DNA of 64,000 bases, taken from Aliivibrio sp. S3MY1 (GTDB taxonomy: Bacteria > Pseudomonadota > Gammaproteobacteria > Enterobacterales > Vibrionaceae). The stretch spans positions 55,859 to 119,858 of the forward strand of contig NZ_JARACO010000011.1 of assembly GCF_028765575.1 (NCBI RefSeq), in the 5' to 3' direction. The translations under genes and the position numbers were made by a program. Of this stretch, positions 57,901 to 64,000 are shown piece by piece (positions within the stretch are counted from its first letter, which is position 1; each line of letters starts with the position of its first letter). Below the pieces are notes generated by a model, which did no database searches, was not told the DNA's origin, and saw only the letters and a list, made by a program, of their open reading frames with translations.

Positions 57901-59700
57901 CGTATTTATAACAATTTATCTGCTTGGATGTGGAATAACGAGCAATATCGTTACGATAGCTCAACTAAGGACGAGTTTGGCCATAAAACGGTGGTTGAGT
58001 TCTTAAATTGTTATTCACATGATACTTATGGTAATCCAAGTTCAGATAATGTAATTGTTTGTCCTGAAGCGCTAAAGGCTGAAATGTTAGCAAAAGGGTT
58101 CTTAGTAACGGTTGATGGAGTAAATAAATTAAACCCATCTTACCCATTAAACTATATGGAAAAACCACTAACACGAATGATGCTAGGACGCTCATATTTT
58201 GATGTCGATGCGAAGAATGGAGCAGCTGAAGATCGTGGCGTTCAGGTTGATGTACGTAATTATCCAGGCGTAGCAACAGTAACAACGCCAGCTAAAACGA
58301 TTACTGTTCATAAAGGTTCTCGTCAATCAGCTGGTGTGTGGATCCCTGCTCGTGAAGTTGCTTATATAAGCGGTTTAAGTGTAAGTGATTCTGTTATGGT
58401 TGCTATGGCGGATAACTTAACAGGCCGTATAAATCATGAAATGGCGCTTAACCGTCCACCTCGAGTGAGCATGAGTTTTAATGATGTGGAAGCTGAAGCC
58501 GGATTTAAAGTGCCTTATGGTGGTTCGGTTTATATTACGGTTAATTCTGCTGAATCAGTAGAGGTTAACTTTAGTGGTTCAGCTATAGCGGCGCCAATGT
58601 TTACAATGACATCAGCAACAGAAGGTTCATGGATTACATCACCAAGTGAAAGTGATGCACCTATTACTGAGATTGTTGGTAATCGTTTCAGCTATACAAC
58701 TACAACGGCAGGTATTAAAGGACACTCAGAGGCGGATGTTTTAGAGATGACCAAACAATTTGATCTGTTTACCATTGGGGTTAATGAGTTTTATGGTCGT
58801 GATGAAGTCTCTGGTATTCACTCTATGTTTACTGATGCTGCATCAGGATTGGAATATCAAAATATGCGTTTGGTAGATGATATTCAAATCTCAATTGGTT
58901 CTGCACACTCTGGCTATCCAGTAATGAGTACGAGTTTCCCTCGTCAAAAATCATCGTTATTTAAAGCAACTGATAATTGGATGTTAGGCCATGAAATCGG
59001 TCATAACCAAGCGACAAATTGGTTAAATGTTGCAGGGGCTGGTGAAACGGCTAATAATGTATTAGCACTTTATACTCAAGATCGTAATACTGGTGATATG
59101 CCACGTATTAAAGTATCAATTAAGAATGCAACAGAGTGGGCAAATGGAGAGCATCCGTGGGCTGATGGCACCAATGCCGATCGTTTAAATTTCTTTGGTC
59201 AGCTAAAGGTTTGGGCAGAAGATAGCTTTGATATTGCTCTATGGGAATCTGAAGCTAAGTTAGCAGAAGAGCGTAGCATTTATAATAAAAATGAATCTGG
59301 TCAATACGATCAAGGTTGGAACTTTTATAAATACTTACACCGTGCCGCTCGTATGCCAGCGTTTTTTGTCGATGGTCCTAAAAAAGGTCAAACGAATTAT
59401 TGCTCATCAGAGTTTGCTCAGTCAAAGTCATTATCTAATCAAGATATGATGATGATCTGTTCATCTTTCTTAACGGGTAAGGATATTGAAACGTTCTTTA
59501 CTACATGGAAGTTTGGTGAATCGAAAGTGACACTGCAAAGCGGTGATAAATATTCTGTAGGTATTTCTGGATCAGCTTTAGCTGTTATGAAAGATATGCG
59601 TAATCAAGGTGTTATCGTCACAGCGAAAACATCGCCATTAACAATCAATGCGACTAAATCAAAAGAAGTAATGTTACCTCAAGTTCCATACTTTCATTAA
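54988..59700 (+). CDS. acfD: AcfD/SslE-like M60 metalloprotease lipoprotein
   Basis: Large surface lipoprotein of 1570 residues, similar in length and plan to V. cholerae AcfD and E. coli SslE (YghJ), which are type II-secreted mucin-degrading M60 proteases. The lipobox LAGC puts the lipid on Cys18, followed by a low-complexity PTTTPEPEPE linker. Early beta-rich domains are followed by the C-terminal M60-like domain with the zinc motif HEIGHNQ (His1335, Glu1336, His1339) and the likely third ligand Glu1353 (GAGETANN). It sits between glyA and nrdR, an unusual place for such a gene. Host-mucus penetration is a reasonable inference. Confidence 0.9.
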   Translation: MSKKLLLASLISMLLAGCNQEDISINGTTPDIGGDGGITPPTTTPEPEPESIPYRFTLTSGSKPIVGATCDGIKSDNAGLVALEYKDDSLPLNIACFIGNTPLSTFDLSATRSNIISLPLELSGDTSSLKKENNNDALANIQSLLSTVDADGVDSNGYQFIDGEESTINFAKHQTEALTKNENDFLMQNISYLKDDKPVGVEPGHGTDVEPEITPGSDDVTGSSGIVSSNAEKQYAYVPEVAIPEVSKLVFDGQPVAGVEYYGPTYRGKTDKNGLFEYNWGDDVTFGIQALTLGSIKAKGLDIQLGALAADPSKSKNVENLIKQFDKSHSAPWTIEEDVHNRFALESNNIVELINMNLVNADTSSFDPSFGTPPKIEDEFIAQFNDGGSAFDIVSSLELTPINADSYTFSPYVSMRSMSRAETASQALLTMMGQNDADVKNDVTHFHVFGNQNDGYRLPSPHAATFINIDNNAAPVVMPRSDLNAYIPFGQLAVTDKFSRPFFDLTDNSLTTPTYIDAKNKTHWNLKGQSVAADSVESSYKMNKETATFELPFVVSGKIGEGKVLVLGNSLYNSILVCPENYSYNSISNDGVCANGNGTTDSLDMFNFFVNALGWLDTDNRGINIATNRVDGYFSQIHGFNSYSFELNSKFTDLGMTMESGISPQSLNVDTNPIYILQAYPVRDRNPDRPDYEAPLIDDNDVNALIDYVNQGGSVLIMESLYNRDLPMLGRFLDTAGISSIGRNNVVKFAGKLPSNFIAEVGKGSTSLRPVYTEEVYVLEGLAFEATSVDANNIPEKGYKYNEDTNTYSWGDKSINNKAILRALYRPQQVRDENRHNATKECQQQPDLVDDAVQACIDTKLNKLAQDGLDKWTSDVQTIYGVPMCTNSDYQYQLDCIERREGNGIPISKTTYPGANDMVQAYARLPMSKEVSNAMIEAANMGTNLTELYQHELYYRSGGINGVRLSGIDVDRIYNNLSAWMWNNEQYRYDSSTKDEFGHKTVVEFLNCYSHDTYGNPSSDNVIVCPEALKAEMLAKGFLVTVDGVNKLNPSYPLNYMEKPLTRMMLGRSYFDVDAKNGAAEDRGVQVDVRNYPGVATVTTPAKTITVHKGSRQSAGVWIPAREVAYISGLSVSDSVMVAMADNLTGRINHEMALNRPPRVSMSFNDVEAEAGFKVPYGGSVYITVNSAESVEVNFSGSAIAAPMFTMTSATEGSWITSPSESDAPITEIVGNRFSYTTTTAGIKGHSEADVLEMTKQFDLFTIGVNEFYGRDEVSGIHSMFTDAASGLEYQNMRLVDDIQISIGSAHSGYPVMSTSFPRQKSSLFKATDNWMLGHEIGHNQATNWLNVAGAGETANNVLALYTQDRNTGDMPRIKVSIKNATEWANGEHPWADGTNADRLNFFGQLKVWAEDSFDIALWESEAKLAEERSIYNKNESGQYDQGWNFYKYLHRAARMPAFFVDGPKKGQTNYCSSEFAQSKSLSNQDMMMICSSFLTGKDIETFFTTWKFGESKVTLQSGDKYSVGISGSALAVMKDMRNQGVIVTAKTSPLTINATKSKEVMLPQVPYFH

Positions 59701-59713
59701 TAAGTAAGCGAAA

Positions 59714-59754
59714 TAAAAAAGCCCTCGTTCTAATATAGATCGAGGGCTTTTTAC
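59714..59754. terminator. Bidirectional terminator, acfD / small lipoprotein
   Basis: The stem AAAAGCCCTCG/CGAGGGCTTTT with A/T-tracts on both sides lies between convergent genes. Confidence 0.92.
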
Positions 59755-59780
59755 TATCAGTAAGTAAATTAAATAAAGAC

Positions 59781-60107
59781 TTACTTATTAATATTAATCA
59801 ACGCGCCAGATTTACATTGGAAAGTATAGTAACGGCTTGTTTCATTAAACTTACCTAGACCTTCACCTGTACAGTAATCAACGTTAATATCACGCATGAC
59901 ATCGAGTGTTTTTTCATTATTTAGTTGGAATTTAGAACCATCGCTACAAATGATACGAACACGTCCATCATCACTAACTGAATAGACTTTTACCTCAGTA
60001 TTACATAGCTCAAAAGAAGCATCTTGATAATTGTCTTGTTGCTTTGGTGCACTGCTACAGCCGGCTAAAACGAGTGCAAATACACAGGCTAAACTGATTT
60101 TTTTCAT
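59781..60107 (-). CDS. Predicted small lipoprotein, unknown family
   Basis: 108 residues from the ATG at 60107 (AGGA 9 nt upstream; an ATG three codons earlier is too close to the ribosome site). The lipobox LAGC lies at residues 14-17. The mature part has four cysteines (ELCNTEVKV, IICSDGS, DYCTGEG, FQCKSGA), probably two disulfides. The weak pattern of paired short repeats (ICSDGSKFQL / QCKSGALINI) hints at a small beta fold. I do not recognise the family. It is convergent with acfD; a possible small gene precedes it on the same strand. Confidence 0.75.
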   Translation of the reverse strand: MKKISLACVFALVLAGCSSAPKQQDNYQDASFELCNTEVKVYSVSDDGRVRIICSDGSKFQLNNEKTLDVMRDINVDYCTGEGLGKFNETSRYYTFQCKSGALININK

Positions 60108-60185
60108 TATGATCATTCCTCTAAGTTACATTATCTTATAAATATATCGTGTATATCTACTGAATGCGAGTTTCAATCTAATAAA

Positions 60186-60338
60186 TCAGAGCGAAACCTT
60201 AATGGTGTTAATTTGAGAGGTTAACTCAGCCATTGTTTGCTCAGATACCGCAGTAATCGTATCTAAAATTTCAGATACGTTAAGAGTTTGAGAGAGCATG
60301 GTATCAGCCGTTTGAAGTGGTAATGAAATACGTTCCAT
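60186..60338 (-). CDS. Possible small protein, 50 residues
   Basis: I do not recognise this gene. ATG at 60338 with GGAG 9 nt upstream, TGA at 60186-60188. The product begins MERISLPLQTADTML and is threonine/serine-rich and amphipathic-helical, without cysteine, signal peptide or membrane segment. It lies 78 bp upstream of the small lipoprotein on the same strand, so the two may be co-transcribed. The codon use is ordinary. Confidence 0.45.
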   Translation of the reverse strand: MERISLPLQTADTMLSQTLNVSEILDTITAVSEQTMAELTSQINTIKVSL

Positions 60339-60599
60339 TAATAAATTCTCCGAGAGCTGGTTAGGTAATCACGATATAACTAATCATCGGTATTTGATGT
60401 TTTTTAAAATAGATAATGCAATAGGTAGCCTTATAATAAAAATAGATGTGTTTAATCACATAGGCAATATATATTGATACTTTAGTTACTTAGTGTTTTT
60501 TTATTGACATAATACTAACATATATCGTTGCTTAAGCACTTGAGCATAGGCACCGTTCTGCTTTTCTTGTACACTAAATAAAAAATAGAGGAGGCAACT

Positions 60600-61049
60600 A
60601 TGCATTGTCCATTTTGCAGCGCAACAGATACGAAAGTCATTGACTCGCGATTGGTTTCTGATGGCCATCAAGTTCGTCGTCGTCGACAATGTTTGGCGTG
60701 TAATGAGCGATTTACTACCTTTGAATCCGCCGAGTTAGTCATGCCAAAAGTGATAAAATCAAATGGTAATCGTGAACCGTTTAATGAAGATAAACTGTCA
60801 GGTGGGTTATATCGTTCATTAGAGAAGCGTCCTGTTAGCGCCGATTTAGTTGAGTTAGCATTAAATACCATTAAATCTCAATTACGAGCAACGGGTGAGC
60901 GAGAAGTACCATCAGATATGATTGGTAATCTGGTTATGGACCAATTGAAAGAACTTGATAAAGTGGCATATATACGTTTTGCTTCGGTTTATCGTAGTTT
61001 TGAAGATATCAAAGAGTTCGGTGAAGAAATCGCAAAATTAGAGAAATAA
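60600..61049 (+). CDS. nrdR: Transcriptional repressor NrdR
   Basis: Nucleotide-sensing zinc repressor of ribonucleotide reductase genes. It has 149 residues. The N-terminal zinc ribbon uses Cys3/Cys6 (CPFC) and Cys31/Cys34 (CLAC); an ATP-cone domain covers about 46-136. The start at 60600 has a strong GAGGAGG site. ribD begins 2 bp after its stop, the usual nrdR-rib operon arrangement. Confidence 0.96.
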   Translation: MHCPFCSATDTKVIDSRLVSDGHQVRRRRQCLACNERFTTFESAELVMPKVIKSNGNREPFNEDKLSGGLYRSLEKRPVSADLVELALNTIKSQLRATGEREVPSDMIGNLVMDQLKELDKVAYIRFASVYRSFEDIKEFGEEIAKLEK

Positions 61050-61050
61050 C

Positions 61051-62172
61051 ATGAAATTTACCTCCCAAGATCACCAAATGATGCAAAAGGCCATTTTATT
61101 GGCAAAGCAAGGTATTTATACCACCGCCCCAAACCCAAATGTTGGTTGTGTGTTGGTTAAAGATGGGCAGATTATTGGAGAGGGGGCACATTTAAAAGCG
61201 GGCGACCCGCATGCGGAAGTTCATGCATTGCGTCAAGCGGGTGGTAAGGCTAAAGGTTCTACTGCGTATGTTACGTTAGAACCTTGTTCTCATTATGGAA
61301 GAACTCCGCCTTGTGCTGAAGGGTTAATTAACGCAGGAGTAAGTAAAGTTATTTGCGCCATGGTCGATCCAAACCCTCAAGTCGCAGGACGAGGTTTAGC
61401 CATGTTAAATGCTGCTGGCATTGAAACCGCATCAGGTTTATTAGAAGCAGACTCTAGAGCCCTAAACCCTTCATTTTTACAACGAATGGAAACCGGAAAA
61501 CCGTTTGTTCAGCTAAAAATGGCAGCCAGCCTTGATGGAAAAACCGCCTTAGAAAATGGGGTGAGTCAATGGATAACCTCAAAAGAAGCGAGACAAGATG
61601 TTCAACGTTATCGCGCTCAATCGGGAGCGATTTTATCTACATCGAAAACGGTGATGGAAGATAATGCTTCGTTGAATGTTCGTTGGGAAGACTTCCCTAC
61701 CTCGATACAAAAATCCTACCAAGAAGACGCAGTAAGACAGCCTTTACGTATCATATTAGATCGCCAACACCAGTTAACTCCTGAACTTAAGTTATTTATG
61801 ACAGAGGGAGAGGTTGTTACTGCTTCTTCTCAATATACTCACTCTATAACACCACAAGAGAATCATTTGCATTGTAATGTTACTGAAGAGGGTCAACTCA
61901 ACTTATCTGAAATTATTGATAAAGTAGCAAAGGCTTACAATGTTAATCATATCTGGGTTGAAGCGGGTGCAACATTAGCAGCAAGCATGATAAAAGCGGA
62001 TCTTGTGGACGAACTGATTATTTATCTTGCACCTAAGTTAATGGGAGCTGATGGACGCAGTTTATTAAATCTAGTTGGATTAAAAGCAATGTCTGAAGCG
62101 ATAGATTTAGATATAACGGATGTTCGAATGGTCGGAAAAGACATTCGTATTACAGCAAAAATAGTAAGGTAA
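61051..62172 (+). CDS. ribD: Bifunctional riboflavin deaminase/reductase RibD
   Basis: Second and third steps of riboflavin synthesis: deamination of the GTP-derived pyrimidine, then NADPH-dependent side-chain reduction. It has 373 residues. The N-terminal deaminase domain has the zinc motif HAEVHA (about 50-55) and PCSHYGRTPPC (about 76-86). The C-terminal DHFR-like reductase domain runs from about 147 (KMAASLDGKTA) to the end. It is coupled to nrdR (1-bp gap) and followed by ribE after 3 bp. Confidence 0.96.
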   Translation: MKFTSQDHQMMQKAILLAKQGIYTTAPNPNVGCVLVKDGQIIGEGAHLKAGDPHAEVHALRQAGGKAKGSTAYVTLEPCSHYGRTPPCAEGLINAGVSKVICAMVDPNPQVAGRGLAMLNAAGIETASGLLEADSRALNPSFLQRMETGKPFVQLKMAASLDGKTALENGVSQWITSKEARQDVQRYRAQSGAILSTSKTVMEDNASLNVRWEDFPTSIQKSYQEDAVRQPLRIILDRQHQLTPELKLFMTEGEVVTASSQYTHSITPQENHLHCNVTEEGQLNLSEIIDKVAKAYNVNHIWVEAGATLAASMIKADLVDELIIYLAPKLMGADGRSLLNLVGLKAMSEAIDLDITDVRMVGKDIRITAKIVR

Positions 62173-62175
62173 CAG

Positions 62176-62832
62176 ATGTTTACAGGAATTATTGAGTCAA
62201 TAGGAACACTTCAGGCTATCACTCCAAAAGGTGAAGACATTAGTGTTACCGTCAATGTTGGTAAATTAGATATGGGCGATGTAAGGCTTGGAGATAGCAT
62301 TGCCACCAACGGTGTGTGCTTAACGGTTGTTGCGATGACTGAGCATACCTATACTGCTGATTTATCATTAGAGACTTTAAAGCGTACCGGTTTTGTTGAT
62401 TACAAAGCGGGCGATAAAGTGAATCTTGAAAAAGCCATGTTACCAACCACTCGCTTTGGTGGTCATATTGTCTCTGGTCATGTTGATGCGGTTGGTGAAA
62501 TTATTGAACGCCATCAAACAGGCCGAGCGGTTGAGTTTTGGATTCAGTTACCACAGAATCTAGCCAAGTATGTTGTGGAAAAAGGATCTATAACGGTTGA
62601 TGGCATAAGTCTAACGGTTAATGATTTACGTAAAAATGCATTTAAGCTGACGATTGTACCTCATACGGCAGCTGAAACAACAATGGACAATTTCTCTGTA
62701 GGTCAAAAAGTGAACCTAGAAGTGGATGTCATTGCTCGATATTTAGAAAGACTTGTGATCGGACAGAAAGAAGAGCAACCTGAGTCTTCTGTTACGATGG
62801 ATCTTTTGGCAAAATCTGGTTTCTTAAATTAA
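62176..62832 (+). CDS. ribE: Riboflavin synthase, alpha subunit
   Basis: Final step of riboflavin synthesis, dismutation of two 6,7-dimethyl-8-ribityllumazines. It has 218 residues. Two tandem lumazine-binding repeats are present: MFTGIIESIG...GVCLTV and the second starting HIVSGHVDAVGEI...GISLTV. It belongs to the nrdR-ribD-ribE-ribBX unit; the gap to ribBX is 36 bp. The same gene is called ribC in E. coli. Confidence 0.95.
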   Translation: MFTGIIESIGTLQAITPKGEDISVTVNVGKLDMGDVRLGDSIATNGVCLTVVAMTEHTYTADLSLETLKRTGFVDYKAGDKVNLEKAMLPTTRFGGHIVSGHVDAVGEIIERHQTGRAVEFWIQLPQNLAKYVVEKGSITVDGISLTVNDLRKNAFKLTIVPHTAAETTMDNFSVGQKVNLEVDVIARYLERLVIGQKEEQPESSVTMDLLAKSGFLN

Positions 62833-62868
62833 CCACTTAACCTAACTAATATATTAAAGGTATTTCAC

Positions 62869-63978
62869 ATGGCAATTAGCTCAGCAAAAGACATTATTGA
62901 AGATATTCGTTTAGGTAAGATGGTTATCTTAATGGATGACGAAGATCGAGAGAATGAAGGCGATTTAATCATTGCAGCAGAAAAAATCACGCCAGAAGCA
63001 ATCAACTTCATGGCAACACACGGTCGTGGTTTAATTTGTCTTACGATGACGAAAGATCGTTGTGAAAAGCTAGGTCTTCCACCAATGGTGCAAGACAATA
63101 ATGCCCAGTTTACAACTAACTTTACGGTATCTATTGAAGCTGCAGAAGGCGTAACTACGGGGATTTCAGCAGCTGACCGTTCTCGTACCGTTGAGGCAGC
63201 AGTAGCAAAAAACGCAGTGGCGGCAGATTTAGTTCAACCTGGCCATATCTTCCCTCTTGCAGCCCAAGAAGGCGGCGTACTAACTCGTGCTGGACACACT
63301 GAAGCCGGTTGTGACTTAGCGCGTTTAGCTGGTTTTGAGCCTGCAGGCGTGATTGTTGAGATCCTAAATGATGACGGCACAATGGCTCGCCGTCCTGATT
63401 TAGAAGTATTTGCTGAAAAGCATGATATTAAGTTAGGCACAATTGCAGACTTAATTGAATACCGTAATGATAATGAAACCACGATTGAGCGTGTTGCTGA
63501 GTGTAAATTACCAACAGAATTTGGTGATTTTGATTTAGTGACTTACCGTGACACAATTGATAATCAACTTCATTATGCAATGAAGAAAGAAAATACATCA
63601 GGTACTGCGCCATTAGTTCGTGTGCATCTTCAAGATACGTTTACTGATATTCTTCATTCTGATCGCTGTGCTGAACGCAGCTGGACATTACCAATGGCAA
63701 TGCAACGAATTGCCAATGAAGGTGGTGTGCTTGTGATCTTAGGGAATGAAGAATCAACCGATAGTATTATACATAAAATCAAAGTATTAGAACGTCAAGA
63801 TAGTGGTGAAGCACCTACGATGGCGAAGAAACAAGGCACGTCGCGCCGTGTCGGTGTTGGATCTCAAATCTTAGCGGACATGGGGATTTCTGATATGCGT
63901 CTGTTATCATCATCTTCAAAGCGTTACCATTCATTATCAGGCTTTGGCCTTAATGTGGTTGAATACGTTTCAAAATAA
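62869..63978 (+). CDS. ribB: DHBP synthase with degenerate GTP cyclohydrolase II domain (RibBX)
   Basis: 369 residues. The N-terminal domain (about 1-205) is 3,4-dihydroxy-2-butanone 4-phosphate synthase, which makes the four-carbon riboflavin precursor from ribulose 5-phosphate; [10 protein letters not shown] and THGRGLICL are intact. The C-terminal part (about 206-369) aligns with GTP cyclohydrolase II, but the zinc-site cysteines are lost ([22 protein letters not shown] where the active enzyme has SECLTGD...LRCDCG) and the arginine-rich catalytic loop reads [10 protein letters not shown]. This matches the RibBX form described in Shewanella, whose X domain lacks cyclohydrolase activity. A separate ribA would be needed. 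Confidence 0.93.
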   Translation: MAISSAKDIIEDIRLGKMVILMDDEDRENEGDLIIAAEKITPEAINFMATHGRGLICLTMTKDRCEKLGLPPMVQDNNAQFTTNFTVSIEAAEGVTTGISAADRSRTVEAAVAKNAVAADLVQPGHIFPLAAQEGGVLTRAGHTEAGCDLARLAGFEPAGVIVEILNDDGTMARRPDLEVFAEKHDIKLGTIADLIEYRNDNETTIERVAECKLPTEFGDFDLVTYRDTIDNQLHYAMKKENTSGTAPLVRVHLQDTFTDILHSDRCAERSWTLPMAMQRIANEGGVLVILGNEESTDSIIHKIKVLERQDSGEAPTMAKKQGTSRRVGVGSQILADMGISDMRLLSSSSKRYHSLSGFGLNVVEYVSK

Positions 63979-64000
63979 GCGTCTTGATGGGCTCAATTGT

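Overview
The window reads as a low-GC gammaproteobacterial chromosome of the family Vibrionaceae, most like Aliivibrio (Vibrio) fischeri. The reasons are the AT-rich codon use, the block orders hisS-yfgM-bamB-der-yfgJ-xseA-guaBA, tadA-mltF-purL, yaeP-proS-trmO-metQIN-gmhB and glyA...nrdR-ribD-ribE-ribBX, and marine-vibrio content such as a chitinase, an AcfD/SslE lipoprotein and DUF3622 and DUF4250 proteins. The species call is inference. I saw no tRNA, rRNA, CRISPR array, prophage or insertion sequence.

Layout. 1-10.7 kb: translation and envelope housekeeping (hisS, yfgM, bamB, der), an AlaX-type editing protein, a zinc-ribbon protein, xseA, then guaB and guaA with a long foldable spacer. 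10.9-16.5 kb: an AbgT transporter and a cysteine-catabolism locus (YheO-type regulator, cyuA, ridA, divergent cyuP-like permease). 16.6-23 kb: formaldehyde detoxification with two virtually identical class III alcohol dehydrogenase genes flanking a dicarboxylate/amino-acid symporter, plus fghA and a LysR regulator. 23-31.5 kb: tadA, a 52-residue basic small gene, mltF, purL, a SpoU methylase, DUF3622, and a GreA/B-like protein. 31.5-34 kb: an overlapping rimB-rimK-deacylase operon. 34.4-38.8 kb: a neurotransmitter:sodium symporter-family gene and a GH18 chitinase. 38.8-45.5 kb: yaeP, proS, trmO, metNIQ with a MetJ operator, gmhB. 45.6-52.5 kb: a small unknown gene, a YejABE-like peptide ABC transporter operon, an MliC lipoprotein. 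52.6-64 kb: YitT protein, glyA, a 1570-residue AcfD/SslE-like M60 lipoprotein with two small genes, then nrdR and the riboflavin genes ending in a RibBX hybrid.

How it works together. PurR-type boxes before guaB, purL and glyA mark these as one purine/one-carbon regulon. MetJ boxes control methionine uptake. The cysteine locus pairs a desulfidase, which makes 2-aminoacrylate, with the enamine deaminase RidA and a permease. AdhC and FghA form the two-step glutathione-dependent formaldehyde pathway.

Most interesting points: the two adhC copies differ at only 2 positions over 1166 bp while their promoters have diverged, which suggests gene conversion; a phased TGCA-motif array sits in the cysteine-locus divergent promoter; a near-symmetrical ~110-nt fold fills the guaB-guaA spacer; three small genes lie in intergenic DNA; and an AcfD cassette sits inside the conserved glyA-nrdR neighbourhood. 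No clearly unprecedented multi-gene system was found. Several start codons are corrected from the longest open frame, as stated per gene.
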